DNA of 64,000 bases from Azoarcus_F sp048158365 (GCA_048158365.1 JBLLNL010000003.1); one strand, 5' to 3'. Shown: positions 43,590-52,986, counted from the first letter of the stretch. Numbers and translations are program-made. Notes: generated from the sequence alone by a model not told the origin.

Positions 43590-45458
43590 ATGGAAGAGAC
43601 CATCGGCAAATTCTGGCACCGACTGATCACCCGCGCCGCCGAGCGGCACTATCCCGAGGCCGCGGTGCGGCTCAAGGAGATCGAGCGCACCGCCGGCGTG
43701 TTCTTTCGTGCGATGGGCGGCGACCCCGGTCTGCGGGTGGCGGCCGCGACGATAGACGAGCACGGCGCGCGTCGCAGCCTGCTCGCCCGCATCGCCGGCG
43801 TCGGCCAGCATGCCGCACGTGCGCGCATGGACCCCTCGACGCTGAGGCTGCCGCCCGAGATCGATGTATTCCCGGAGCGGACACTGAACCGCGACCTCTA
43901 CCTGTGGCTGGCCGCGCTGGCCGCCGCGCACGACCGGTTGCCGCCCTCGGCCGCCTACATGCCGGACACTGCGGGCGACTTCCTGCGCAACCAGGCTGCC
44001 ACCTGCGCCGCGCTCGAGCGCTGGCCCGGTATCGCGCCGCGTTACCGCAGGCTGGTCGAGGCCTACCGCGGCGCGCGCAACACGCCCAAGGGCGGCACAG
44101 CGCAGGAGGCTCAGCGCGAAGCCGCGATCATGCAGGCGCTCGAGGATCCCGGCAGCGTGCCGGCCCTGCCGGAAGTGCCGGCCGGCACGCCCGAACCCAG
44201 GCCCATCCTGCTGTGGCTGAGCGGCTCGCTCGGCGGGGTCGGCGCCGCGGTTCGCTCCGGCGAGGCCGATCCGGAGCAGACCACCCATGGCGCCCCGCAG
44301 TCCGAGGAATCCGAACGACGCGCCTATCGCGCGCAACGCGAGGACATGCCGAAGGAGAAGAACGGCGTGTCCATCATGTTCCGCGCCGAGAGCCTGCTCG
44401 CCGTGGCCGAATTCCTGCGCATCAACCGACCGACCGACGACGACCCGGACCCGAACGCAGCCGATGCGGCGCGCGACCTCGATCATCTGTCGCTCGCGCA
44501 GGACAAGGACCCGGTCGCCTCCAAGGTACGCTTCGACCTCGACCTGCCTTCGGCGGCCGAGGACGACATCGTGCTCGGTCCGGGTCTGCCGCTGCCCGAA
44601 TGGGACTACCGCAAGAGCCGGCTGCTCGAGGACCATGTACGGCTGACCGAGATGACGCCGCGCCACGCCTCGCCACAGCGACTGCCGGCGGACCTGCGCC
44701 GCACCGCGCGGCGCCTGCATCAGCAGTTTGCCGCACTGCAGCCCGGACGACGCTGGTTGAAGCAGCGCCCCGACGGCACCGAACTGGATGTGGATGCCGC
44801 GGTGCGCGCGCAGACCGACCGCAGCATCGGCCGCAATCCATCGGACCAGTTGTACCTGTCGCTCGAAAAGCGCGAACGCGACCTGTCGTGCATGGTGCTT
44901 GCCGACCTGTCGCTGTCGACCGACACCTGGGTGTCCTCCGAGGCCCGGGTCATCGACGTGATCCGCGACGCATTGCTGCTGTTCGGCGAGGCGCTGGGTG
45001 CCACCGGCGACCGTTTCGCGCTGTCGGGCTTTTCGTCGCTGAAGCGTTCCAATGTGCGCTTTCACCGGCTCAAGCATTTCGACGACCGCTTCGACGATGC
45101 GGTGCGCGGACGGATCATGGCAATCAAGCCCGGCTATTACACCCGGCTCGGCGCAGGCATCCGGCGCGCCAGCCAGCTGCTCTCGCGCGAAGATGCGAGC
45201 AGGCGCATTCTGCTGATCCTGTCCGACGGCAAGCCCAACGATCTCGATCTGTACGAAGGCCGCTACGGCATCGAGGACAGCCGCGTCGCGATCGGCGAAG
45301 CGCGCAAGCTGGGCCTGGTGCCCTTCTGTGTGACCATAGACCGCGAAGGCGCGGGCTATCTGCCACACCTGTTCGGACCGGCCGGCTACGCCGTCATCCG
45401 CAAGCCGGAAGAACTGCCTGCCCGGCTCCCGATGTTCTATGCACAACTGACGAGGTGA
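43590..45458 (+). CDS. norD: NorD von Willebrand A-domain activation protein
   Basis: This 622-residue protein has a C-terminal VWA domain whose MIDAS motif is LADLSLSTDTW (DxSxS) near residue 435, followed by TGDRFALSGFSS and ILLILSDGKPNDLD. The N-terminal half is helical and charged. With the NorQ ATPase it activates nitric oxide reductase, probably by inserting FeB. It starts 7 bases after the polyferredoxin stop and ends 6 bases before dnr. Confidence 0.96.
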   Translation: MEETIGKFWHRLITRAAERHYPEAAVRLKEIERTAGVFFRAMGGDPGLRVAAATIDEHGARRSLLARIAGVGQHAARARMDPSTLRLPPEIDVFPERTLNRDLYLWLAALAAAHDRLPPSAAYMPDTAGDFLRNQAATCAALERWPGIAPRYRRLVEAYRGARNTPKGGTAQEAQREAAIMQALEDPGSVPALPEVPAGTPEPRPILLWLSGSLGGVGAAVRSGEADPEQTTHGAPQSEESERRAYRAQREDMPKEKNGVSIMFRAESLLAVAEFLRINRPTDDDPDPNAADAARDLDHLSLAQDKDPVASKVRFDLDLPSAAEDDIVLGPGLPLPEWDYRKSRLLEDHVRLTEMTPRHASPQRLPADLRRTARRLHQQFAALQPGRRWLKQRPDGTELDVDAAVRAQTDRSIGRNPSDQLYLSLEKRERDLSCMVLADLSLSTDTWVSSEARVIDVIRDALLLFGEALGATGDRFALSGFSSLKRSNVRFHRLKHFDDRFDDAVRGRIMAIKPGYYTRLGAGIRRASQLLSREDASRRILLILSDGKPNDLDLYEGRYGIEDSRVAIGEARKLGLVPFCVTIDREGAGYLPHLFGPAGYAVIRKPEELPARLPMFYAQLTR

Positions 45459-45464
45459 TGCGAC

Positions 45465-46235
45465 ATGTGCCCGACCAACTGTCTGCTTGCTGACGGAGAA
45501 GCCGCGACCCACGCCACCCCGAATCCGGACCATCCGGACACGACCGGCCTGGACCCGCTGTTCAAGGTGCTGATGCAGATCCCGCTGCTGCATGGACTGA
45601 GCACCAGCGAGATCGCGCGCTTCGCGCGTGGGGTGCGGGAGGTTCGGGTCGGCAAGGGCGAGGTGCTGTTTCATCGCGGCGACCCGTGCCAAGGTTTTCA
45701 TTTCATCATAGACGGACAGGTCAAGCTCGCCTTCACGTCGTCGGACGGACACGAGAAGGTGATCGAGATCCTGCGCCCCGGCCAGAGCTTCGGCGAAGCC
45801 GTGATGTTCATGGACAGGCCCTATGTGGTGATGGCCCAGGCCCTGACCGAATGCACGCTGCTGCATGTCGCGAAGAACGTGGTGTTCGAGGAGATGGGAC
45901 GCGAACCTGCGTTCTGCCGCAAGATCATCGCCGGCCTCGCGCAGCGGCTGCATCAACTCATCGCCGACGTCGAGGCCTATTCGCTGCGCAACGGGCGCGA
46001 CCGCATCATCGGCTATCTGCTGCGCGAGGACGAGATGAACGGTGACGCCAGCTCATGCGGTCGGGTCAGCATCCGCCTGCCGACCAACAAGGGCACGATC
46101 GCGTCACGCCTGAACCTGACGCAGGAGCATTTCTCGCGGGTGCTGCACGAGCTGATCGACGCCGGCCTGATCGAGGTCGAGGGCCGGACGGTTCATGTGG
46201 TCGATATCGAGCGGCTGCGCGCGGCGCTGAGCTGA
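45465..46235 (+). CDS. dnr: Dnr-type Crp/Fnr-family regulator
   Basis: This 256-residue regulator has a cyclic-nucleotide-binding-like sensor domain (GDPCQGFHFIIDGQVKLAF) and a C-terminal winged helix. Its recognition helix LTQEHFSRVLHEL has the E-xx-SR pattern that reads TTGAT half-sites. Cys2, Cys6 and a few later cysteines do not match the four-cysteine FNR cluster pattern, so NO sensing as in Dnr/NnrR is more likely than an oxygen-sensing 4Fe-4S cluster. It is the last gene of the norE operon, which has its own box, so positive autoregulation is possible. Confidence 0.92.
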   Translation: MCPTNCLLADGEAATHATPNPDHPDTTGLDPLFKVLMQIPLLHGLSTSEIARFARGVREVRVGKGEVLFHRGDPCQGFHFIIDGQVKLAFTSSDGHEKVIEILRPGQSFGEAVMFMDRPYVVMAQALTECTLLHVAKNVVFEEMGREPAFCRKIIAGLAQRLHQLIADVEAYSLRNGRDRIIGYLLREDEMNGDASSCGRVSIRLPTNKGTIASRLNLTQEHFSRVLHELIDAGLIEVEGRTVHVVDIERLRAALS

Positions 46236-46274
46236 GTCACTGAGCACAGCAGGACTTTTTTAAGCTTCGGATTC

Positions 46275-46313
46275 CTTTCCCTTCAAGAGGGAGGTCAGGA
46301 GGGGGATGGGTCA
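46275..46313 (-). repeat. Dispersed palindromic repeat, copy 4
   Basis: A degenerate stem (CCTTTCCCTT/AAGAGGGAGG around C) is followed by TCAGGAGGGGGATGGGTCAA, the same tail as copy 2. It lies between the convergent dnr and nirN genes. Confidence 0.75.
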
Positions 46314-46347
46314 AGACCTCAGCGCTTCAACCCATCGTCTTGCAGCC

Positions 46348-48072
46348 TCAGTGGCTGGTACCTTCTTCCCGCATGACCTTGTTCCACACGTTGTACTTGC
46401 CGACCGGTTTGCGCATCGGCAGACGCTTGACCTCCTCCAGCGTTTCGGCGTCGTAGACGACGATCGCGCCGTCGTATTCCCAGTGGCTGGCGAGCGCGTA
46501 GTGGCCATCGCGGGTGTATTCGATGTGCGCCAGCGTCTCGCCCGGCGTACCCACGATCTCATGCACCACCTCGAGCTTCTGCTTGTCGATGACCTGCAGG
46601 ATGTGCTTGGCCTCCGGGCTCATCATCGAATCGACGAAGGCGTAGCGGCTGTTCTCGTGGCTGCGCAGGAAGAAACCGGGGCCCCGGGTCGGAATGCGTG
46701 CGACCACCTCGAAGGTCTCGGTGTCGATGACGGTCACTTCGGCCGCCTGCAGGTTCGTGCTCGCCATGACCCTGCGCCCCTGCCACTCCCATGTGATGCC
46801 CGAACCCAGATGCGGCATGCCTTCCAGCGGCAGGTCGGCGATACGCCTGCGCGCATCCAGACTCACCACCTGGCCGGTGCCGTTACGCGAGGCACCCATC
46901 AGCAGCGAATAGTCCTGGGTGAAGAAGAAATCATCGAGCACGTCGGTCAGACGGGTACGGCGCGGATTCAGGTAGCCGGGGATGAACTCGCCCTCCTTCA
47001 TGCGGTAGTCGTGCACGACGCCGACCGGAATCGGATCGGCATCCGGATCGAAGCTGATCTCCCACACTTCCGGCACGTCCTTCAGCGCCGCGACGAAGGA
47101 CTTGCGTGGCGTCGCCTCATACACGGCCGACACGCGGGACGTCTGCGAGCCGTCGCTGGCGGTCACGTCCAGCACCTTCAGCAGGTTCAGGTCGCCGTCG
47201 AGCAGCACCAGCGTGTGCGGCAGATAATTGGCTACCGCCACATAGTTGCCGTCGGGCGACACCGCCACGTTGCGGGTATTGATGCCGGCGCGCACCTCGG
47301 AGACCACGGTGAGGTTCCAAAGATCGAACTTGGTCACCCAGCCGTCGCGGGAACCGAAGAACACATAACGGCCCTCCTGCGCGAACTTCGGTCCGCCATG
47401 CAGTGCGAAGCGGCTCTGAAAGCGATGGATGGGTTCGAGCTTGTCGCCGTCCAGCACCGACACATGGTGATCGCCGGTTTCGACCACGAGAAACAGGTTC
47501 CAAGGATCGGCATCGAAAACCGGTGTGTCCGACAGCGTCGCCGGGTCGACATGCTGGATGCGCGATGCGCGTATGTCGGCCTCGGACCAGGTCGGTGCGG
47601 GCACGACCGGCGTGTAGATGTAGTCCGCGATCGCGGCGATCTGTTCGGGCTCGAGCACATTTGCGAAGCCGGGCATCTGTGTGGCGACCAGGCCGTCGGT
47701 GATCGCCGCGATCGCCGCAGGCTTGCGCAGCCTCGACAGGTTCTCCGGCAGCAGCGCCGGCCCCATGCCGCCCAGCCGGTCCATGCCGTGGCAGGTGGCG
47801 CAATGCTGGATGTAATGTGTCTGCACCGACGGCGCCGCGTCGTCCGCGAGCGCGACCGGCGCGAAGATCAGCCCCAGCACCGACGCGATCGCGGCCCAAC
47901 GTAAGCTTGCACACCGGACGAGCGTTGTCAGCCCTGATCCGGTATTCAGCTCGATGCGATCGATTCCGGGAGACTCTTCCTCCCCCTTCAAGGGGGAGGG
48001 AGCAACCTTGCGGCCTCGAACACGCCATCGCGTATTTGATTGCCGTTTCGTAAAAAAATCGTTTGCGACCAT
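46348..48072 (-). CDS. nirN: NirN-like cytochrome c/d1 protein (dihydro-heme d1 dehydrogenase)
   Basis: The mature protein starts near ADDAAPSVQTHY. It has a short cytochrome c domain (HCATCHGMDRLGGMGPALLPENL) followed by an eight-bladed d1 propeller like NirS, but the overall sequence is closer to NirN, which dehydrogenates dihydro-heme d1 in the last step of cofactor synthesis and hands it to NirS. It is last in the nirC operon. The start is unclear: ATG 48072 (or 48078) gives about 50 residues before the signal-like LRWAAIASVLGLIFAPVALA, and part of that stretch is encoded by a palindromic repeat. A GTG at 47880 is another possibility. Confidence 0.85.
   Translation of the reverse strand: MVANDFFTKRQSNTRWRVRGRKVAPSPLKGEEESPGIDRIELNTGSGLTTLVRCASLRWAAIASVLGLIFAPVALADDAAPSVQTHYIQHCATCHGMDRLGGMGPALLPENLSRLRKPAAIAAITDGLVATQMPGFANVLEPEQIAAIADYIYTPVVPAPTWSEADIRASRIQHVDPATLSDTPVFDADPWNLFLVVETGDHHVSVLDGDKLEPIHRFQSRFALHGGPKFAQEGRYVFFGSRDGWVTKFDLWNLTVVSEVRAGINTRNVAVSPDGNYVAVANYLPHTLVLLDGDLNLLKVLDVTASDGSQTSRVSAVYEATPRKSFVAALKDVPEVWEISFDPDADPIPVGVVHDYRMKEGEFIPGYLNPRRTRLTDVLDDFFFTQDYSLLMGASRNGTGQVVSLDARRRIADLPLEGMPHLGSGITWEWQGRRVMASTNLQAAEVTVIDTETFEVVARIPTRGPGFFLRSHENSRYAFVDSMMSPEAKHILQVIDKQKLEVVHEIVGTPGETLAHIEYTRDGHYALASHWEYDGAIVVYDAETLEEVKRLPMRKPVGKYNVWNKVMREEGTSH
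47979..48000. repeat. Dispersed palindromic repeat, copy 5 (partial)
   Basis: Only the stem (CCTCCCCCTT-C-AAGGGGGAGG) is present, without the CCCATCCC tail. It lies inside the 5' end of the nirN reading frame and encodes PSPLKGEEE. Confidence 0.75.
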
Positions 48073-48109
48073 ATGCATTTTCGTGACTCTCGTCCGGGTT
48101 GCGCGCCGC

Positions 48110-49315
48110 TCACGCACTGCGCCTGATCGGAATGAAGGGGGTGGTCTCGACCCGCTGGCGACCGCGCGCGCTCTCGGCCAGTCCGATCTCGTCGTCATCG
48201 AGATAGCAGGCCGGGTCCTCGGCCCACACGTCGCCGGTGATCTGCCCGGCCCTGACCCTGGAGCTGCCGTTGCAGATATCCAGATGACGGCAATCGCCGC
48301 AGCGCCCGGTCAATGTGCGCGGATGCTGCTTGAGACCGGCCATCAGCGGATTGGACAGATCGCTCCAGATCTCCGAGAACGGCCGTTCGCGCACGTTGCC
48401 GATCGGCACATGCCACCACATCGTGTCCGGATGCACGATGCCGAGATTGTCGATGTTGGCCACATTGACGCCGCTGGCGTTGCCGCCCCACTGCCGCAGC
48501 TTGGCGTGGATGTGCTCCACCCTGTCCGGGAAGCGGGCCGCGACCCAGTGCAGCATGTAGACGCCGTCGGCGTCGTTGTTGCCGGTGACGAACTCCTTGT
48601 GGATGCCACGCCGATGAAGGTCCAGGCAGGTGTCGAACAGCAGGTCCATCGCGCGCCGCGTGGTCCGGTGATGCGCGTCGTCGCCACGGTACTTGTTGCC
48701 ACGACCGGCATAGTTCAGGTGCGAGAAATAGAACTTGTCGATGTTCTCGTCCTCGACCAGCTGCAACAGGGCCGGCAGGTCGTGCGCGTTGTCCTCGGTC
48801 ATGGTGTAGCGCACGCCGACCTTGATGCCGCGCGCGTGACACAGGCGGATGCCCGCCATGGACGCGTCGAACGCGCCGGCCTTGCGACGGAAGCGATCAT
48901 GCGTGTCGGCGATGCCGTCCAGGCTGACCCCGACATAGTCGTAACCGATGTCCGCGATCGCGTCGATATTGGTCTCGTCGATCAGGGTGCCGTTGGTCGA
49001 CAGACCCACGTAGAAGCCCATCGCCTTGGCGCGGCGCGAGATGTCGAAGATGTCCGGCCGCAGCAAGGGTTCGCCGCCCGACAGGATCAGCACCGGGACC
49101 CGAAAGGCTTTCAGGTCGTCCATGACGCGGAAGACCTCGTCACCCGACAGTTCGCCCGCAAAATCGGTGTCGGCCGAGATCGAATAGCAATGCTTGCAGG
49201 TGAGGTTGCAGCGCCGGATCAGGTTCCAGATGACGACCGGACCCGGCGGGTTGCGGCGCGGTCCGGCCGGTGTGGGCTGATCGAGTTCTCGGATGAACTG
49301 GGAGATTCGGAACAT
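48110..49315 (-). CDS. nirJ: Heme d1 biosynthesis radical SAM protein NirJ
   Basis: This 401-residue radical SAM enzyme has the 4Fe-4S motif CNLTCKHC near residue 37, GGEPLL for SAM binding and a SPASM-like C-terminal cysteine set (CGDCRHLDICNG and a further Cys in DPACYLD). NirJ removes the two propionate side chains of 12,18-didecarboxysiroheme on the way to heme d1. The following nirN start lies about 38 bases after its stop. Confidence 0.97.
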   Translation of the reverse strand: MFRISQFIRELDQPTPAGPRRNPPGPVVIWNLIRRCNLTCKHCYSISADTDFAGELSGDEVFRVMDDLKAFRVPVLILSGGEPLLRPDIFDISRRAKAMGFYVGLSTNGTLIDETNIDAIADIGYDYVGVSLDGIADTHDRFRRKAGAFDASMAGIRLCHARGIKVGVRYTMTEDNAHDLPALLQLVEDENIDKFYFSHLNYAGRGNKYRGDDAHHRTTRRAMDLLFDTCLDLHRRGIHKEFVTGNNDADGVYMLHWVAARFPDRVEHIHAKLRQWGGNASGVNVANIDNLGIVHPDTMWWHVPIGNVRERPFSEIWSDLSNPLMAGLKQHPRTLTGRCGDCRHLDICNGSSRVRAGQITGDVWAEDPACYLDDDEIGLAESARGRQRVETTPFIPIRRSA

Positions 49316-49379
49316 GAGCGTGGCCTTGGAAGAATGACTCGATTACAACCCGCCACCCGCCGGATGCAAATGACCCCGG

Positions 49380-49871
49380 TCAATTGCGCAGGCGCAGGCC
49401 GGTCTTTTTGAGGATGGCTGACGAGAACAGCACGTCGTGCGAACGCAACGCGCCGGCAAAGCGCGTGACCAGAACGTGACGAATCTCGGCCACATGCACC
49501 CGGGCAGCGTCACGGTCGCGACCATGGACCATCGCGAACAGATTGTAGGGCCACAGCGGCAGATGGCGCGGACGGCGATAGCAATGGGTCACGAAGGGCA
49601 GCGCAGCGATGCATTCTCCGGCCGCGTCGACGGACGCGTCATCCACGTCCCACACGCTCATGCCGTTGGCCACATAGCCGATCGCATAATGGTTCGGCAC
49701 CGCCCCGATGCGACGGATCACGCCGCTCGCGAGCATCGCCTGCAGCCGCGCACGCACGTCCGCCTCGGCGATGCCCAGCCGTTGCGCGATGTCGGCATAA
49801 GGCCGAGGCACCAGCGGCAGGCCGGCCTGGGTCGCGCGAATCAGCTGGCGATCGATCGTGTCGATGCTCAT
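49380..49871 (-). CDS. nirH: Siroheme decarboxylase subunit NirH
   Basis: This 163-residue AsnC/Lrp-like protein starts MSIDTIDRQLIRATQAGLPLVPRPY. It has a winged helix and a RAM-like domain with VTHCYRRPRHLPLWPYNLFAMVHG, where the YRR...W-PYNLF pattern is the siroheme-binding part. With NirDL and NirG it decarboxylates siroheme to 12,18-didecarboxysiroheme. TGATG overlap with nirG gives translational coupling. I call it NirH from order and from similarity to the NirL half of NirDL. NirH and NirL are hard to separate by eye. Confidence 0.88.
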   Translation of the reverse strand: MSIDTIDRQLIRATQAGLPLVPRPYADIAQRLGIAEADVRARLQAMLASGVIRRIGAVPNHYAIGYVANGMSVWDVDDASVDAAGECIAALPFVTHCYRRPRHLPLWPYNLFAMVHGRDRDAARVHVAEIRHVLVTRFAGALRSHDVLFSSAILKKTGLRLRN

Positions 49872-50395
49872 CACACCTCCAGTTGCATGCCGACGAAGTA
49901 CTCCTGCTCCTTCGGAAACAGCAGGACCGGGATACCGGTTTCGGCCTCGATCGCGCGTGCGCACAGCTCGATCTCATCGGGCCCTTCGGTCGCGAGCACG
50001 AACCACATATTGAGCCGGTGTTCGCGCCGATAGTTGTGCGCGACCTCGGCGTGGGCATTGACCTGCGCGACGACCCGCGACCAGTCGGCCTCGGGCACTT
50101 CCATCGCCGCGAGGCAGAACGCGCCACCGGCCCGTTCGATCTGGAACATCGGTCCGAAACGGGTCAGCACCCGATCATCGAGCAGCCGCCCCACGCGCGC
50201 GATGACCTCGTCCTCGTTCAGGCCGAGCTGCGATCCGACGTCGGCAAACGGCCGCTCGGACAGCGGAAACCCCCCCTGCACCTGGTTGATCAGCGCGCGG
50301 TCGATGCCATCCAGTTGCGCGGGTGCGTGACGCAATGCAGCGTCCGCAGGCATCGCGCCTGCATCCGGTTGTGGGGTCGCGGATGTGTCACGCAT
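49871..50395 (-). CDS. nirG: Siroheme decarboxylase subunit NirG
   Basis: This 174-residue AsnC/Lrp-like protein has FPLSERPFADVGSQLGLNEDEVI (winged helix) and VAHNYRREHRLNMWFVLA, the NirD/NirG-type substrate motif with NYxREH. It resembles the N-terminal half of the NirDL fusion next to it. It acts in siroheme decarboxylation. The start at 50395 overlaps the nirDL end by 8 bases. Confidence 0.9.
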   Translation of the reverse strand: MRDTSATPQPDAGAMPADAALRHAPAQLDGIDRALINQVQGGFPLSERPFADVGSQLGLNEDEVIARVGRLLDDRVLTRFGPMFQIERAGGAFCLAAMEVPEADWSRVVAQVNAHAEVAHNYRREHRLNMWFVLATEGPDEIELCARAIEAETGIPVLLFPKEQEYFVGMQLEV

Positions 50396-51434
50396 CGACC
50401 TGCTCCGGCAGATAGCATGCCCCGCGCTGCTTGAAGCGCCGTCCGCTGAACAGGATGGAATGCGGCCATACGTCCAGATCGAGCTCTTTCGCAATGCGGT
50501 CGCGCGTGTCGAGTACCGTGTCGCGCGCCTTGCCGTGAATCATGCAGAACAGGTTGTAAGGCCAGTGTGGCAACGCACGCCGGCGCCGATAGCACAGCGT
50601 GACTCCGGTCTGGTCGCCGAGAAGGCGCCCGACTGCCTCGACCCTATGGTCGGGGACGTCCCACACGCACATCGCGTTGGCCGTATAGCCCAGTTCATGG
50701 TGTCGTACCACGACGCCGAAGCGACGCAGCACGCCGCTCGCCTGCCAGCCGTCCAGCGTATCGCGCACCATCGCACCGCTGAGGCCGATACCCTGGCCCA
50801 GCGCGTCGTAGGGGCGCGGCACCAGCGGCAAACCCGACTGCAGCGCGCGCATCAGCAATCGCTCGATGCCCGCCAGCGCGCACGGGCCTTCGACCGAAGC
50901 GCTCAAGTCGTCGCAGCGACGGCCCGAGCGGGGGCGGTTGGTCGCAGCCCCCCCATCCGGGGCGTCGCTGCCAGGGCGGTCGAGTTCGAAGCCGAGATCG
51001 ATGTGATGCGCTTCCTCCATCGGCAGCACGATGACGTCACATCCGGTTGCCGATTCGATCTCCTCGACGACCGCGTCCAACCTGCGTGCATCTGCCGCAG
51101 TGATCACGAACCACAGATTGAAGCGATGCTCGCGCTCGTAGTTGTGATTGACCTCGGGCACGGCACTGACCTTGGCGGCCACCTCGGCGAGGCGTTCCGG
51201 TGGCGCGGCGAGTGCCGCCAGAGCACTCGCCCCGACGCGCCCGGTCGCGAACACTGCGCCGATGCGACTGACCACCCCGTCGGCCTGCCAGCGCTCGAAG
51301 CGCTCGAGCACGGTTCGTTCGGTGACGCCCACCTGCCGCGCGAGCAGCGCGAACGGACGCTCGACCAGCGGAAAATCGCGTTGCCAGTCGTTGAGCAGGC
51401 GAAAGTCCTTGCTCGCAATCGCGTGGCCCTGCAT
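50388..51434 (-). CDS. nirDL: Fused siroheme decarboxylase NirDL
   Basis: This 348-residue protein is a natural fusion of two AsnC-like halves. The first half (NirD-like) has FPLVERPFALLARQVG and VNHNYEREHRFNLWFV. A low-complexity linker (DRPGSDAPDGGAATNRPRSG) follows, then the second half (NirL-like) has LPLVPRPYDALGQGIG and LCYRRRRALPHWPYNLFCMIHG. The product decarboxylates siroheme. ATG 51434 is chosen because the longer frame (to 51701) would lie inside nirF. The gap to nirF is two bases. Confidence 0.94.
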   Translation of the reverse strand: MQGHAIASKDFRLLNDWQRDFPLVERPFALLARQVGVTERTVLERFERWQADGVVSRIGAVFATGRVGASALAALAAPPERLAEVAAKVSAVPEVNHNYEREHRFNLWFVITAADARRLDAVVEEIESATGCDVIVLPMEEAHHIDLGFELDRPGSDAPDGGAATNRPRSGRRCDDLSASVEGPCALAGIERLLMRALQSGLPLVPRPYDALGQGIGLSGAMVRDTLDGWQASGVLRRFGVVVRHHELGYTANAMCVWDVPDHRVEAVGRLLGDQTGVTLCYRRRRALPHWPYNLFCMIHGKARDTVLDTRDRIAKELDLDVWPHSILFSGRRFKQRGACYLPEQVDA

Positions 51435-51436
51435 GG

Positions 51437-52627
51437 CTAGAATCCGATGCGCGCGGCGCGCGACGTGAAGAAGATGCCGCTGGGATTGGCCGCGGGCAAC
51501 TCGGTGACGACCTGACGGCTCTCGGTATCGTACACAACGACTTTGTCGTCGTCCCGCGACGACACCCACACGTTCTCGCCACGCGGCGTGAACTCCATGT
51601 GCAGGATCGCACGCCCCGGCGACAGCGTGTCGATGACCTGGTGTGTAAGCGTGTCGATGACCTGCACCTTGCCGTTGTCCGGAAAGGCGAAATTCACCCA
51701 CACCTGGCGCCCGTCCGGTCGCGCCATGACGAACACCGGCTGGCTCTGCACCGGAATGCGTGCGACCTCGCTCCAGTCACGGGTGTCGACCACGAGGACC
51801 TCGTGGCGACCGATCGCGGGCAGATAGGCATGACCACCGGCCACCGCCCAGCCGCGCAGATGCGGCATCTTGTACACGGGCAGCGGTTCGTCGCCGCGCC
51901 CGTAACCCTCCAGAATCTTGCGCGTGCCGCGCTCCGGATGCCACAGGTCCAGCATGGCCAGTCCATCCTCGCCGAAGAGGCCGGCGATGAAGTAACGTCC
52001 ATCCGGCGTCACCAGTCCGTCGTAGGGCTGGCGTCCGGCCGGATAGCGTTCGGTGGTCGGATTGCGCGGGTCGCTCAGATCGGTCACCCAGATCTCGCCG
52101 GCGTCGAACAGCGCATAGACGAAGCGCTGCCCCGGAATGTCGGCCAGACCGACCACCTTGGAGCGCAGCCCCGGGGCGTACTCCGCCGGCACCTCGGCCA
52201 GTTGCTCCAGTGTGTCCGCATCGAAGACCTTGAGGCCACCCGGCTCGTAGTTCTGCGCGACGATCAGGCGTCCGTCCTGGGAGATCGAACCGCCGATCGA
52301 GTTGCCGGCCTGGATGATCCGCTTGTCGATGCGCCCGAGCAGCAGGTCGACCTTGGTGAGCCCGCCGTCGCGTCCGAACACATAGCCATAGCGACCGTCA
52401 CGCGAGTAGGTCACATGGGCATGCGACAGGTCGCCCAGCCCCGGAACGCTCGCGATGCGCTCCCGCTCGGTCGTGCTGACCACCGCGACCTGTCCGGTCG
52501 CACGCTCGATCACCAGTCCGAGGTCGCCGGTTCCGCGCACCGGGTCCTGCGCGAGCGTCTGCGTCGCACCGCCGGCCAGCAGCGACGCGGACAGCAGGGT
52601 CGCCAGAGTCAATCCATAACGCATCAT
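51437..52627 (-). CDS. nirF: Heme d1 biosynthesis protein NirF
   Basis: This 396-residue periplasmic propeller protein is related to the d1 domain of NirS. It has a signal peptide (YGLTLATLLSASLLAGGATQTLAQD). The site after LLAG is Gly, not Cys, so it is not a lipoprotein as in Pseudomonas. Conserved parts include DLSHAHVTYSRDGRYGYVFGRDGG and VGLADIPGQRFVYALFDAGE. NirF binds the heme d1 precursor and is essential for maturation. Its start overlaps the nirC stop by 4 bases. Confidence 0.95.
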   Translation of the reverse strand: MMRYGLTLATLLSASLLAGGATQTLAQDPVRGTGDLGLVIERATGQVAVVSTTERERIASVPGLGDLSHAHVTYSRDGRYGYVFGRDGGLTKVDLLLGRIDKRIIQAGNSIGGSISQDGRLIVAQNYEPGGLKVFDADTLEQLAEVPAEYAPGLRSKVVGLADIPGQRFVYALFDAGEIWVTDLSDPRNPTTERYPAGRQPYDGLVTPDGRYFIAGLFGEDGLAMLDLWHPERGTRKILEGYGRGDEPLPVYKMPHLRGWAVAGGHAYLPAIGRHEVLVVDTRDWSEVARIPVQSQPVFVMARPDGRQVWVNFAFPDNGKVQVIDTLTHQVIDTLSPGRAILHMEFTPRGENVWVSSRDDDKVVVYDTESRQVVTELPAANPSGIFFTSRAARIGF

Positions 52628-52986
52628 TCAGCTCCCTTCAGTTCCGGAAAACCTTCGGCGAATGCACCGACCATCCATGTGGCTTCGCATTCGTCCATGA
52701 AGCGCGACCAGCCGGGCATCGCGGTGCCGGGACGGCCGTTCATCACCGTCGCGACCATCGAGTCGAGCGGTTTGTCGGCCATGGTTTCGGGCAGCAGCGG
52801 CGGACCGAGTCCGCCCGCGAGCGTGAGCCCGTGACAGGAGCCGCATTCCTGGCGCACCAGTTTGATCAGTTGGTCCTGTCGTTCCAGCGCAGGCGCCGCA
52901 GCCTCGTTGGCCTCGGCGGTGAATGCTGCCAGCAGCGCGGCTCCGAGCAGCACGGTGACATGGATGACGACCGGCGGGAGATTCAT
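52624..52986 (-). CDS. nirC: Cytochrome c NirC
   Basis: This 120-residue periplasmic monoheme cytochrome has a signal peptide ending near AAFTAEANE, a heme motif in RQECGSCHGLTLAGGLGPPLLPE and the axial Met in GTAMPGW. NirC feeds electrons to NirS or NirN-type enzymes and is the first gene of the heme d1 operon. ATG 52986 has AGGAG at a 7-base spacing. With nirM broken, NirC may be an important donor to NirS in this strain (inference). Confidence 0.94.
   Translation of the reverse strand: MNLPPVVIHVTVLLGAALLAAFTAEANEAAAPALERQDQLIKLVRQECGSCHGLTLAGGLGPPLLPETMADKPLDSMVATVMNGRPGTAMPGWSRFMDECEATWMVGAFAEGFPELKGAE

Noticed and set aside
43509..45956. Long minus-strand frame opposite norD and dnr (815 codons)
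   Set aside because: It is antisense to norD, with no domain and a low-complexity product.
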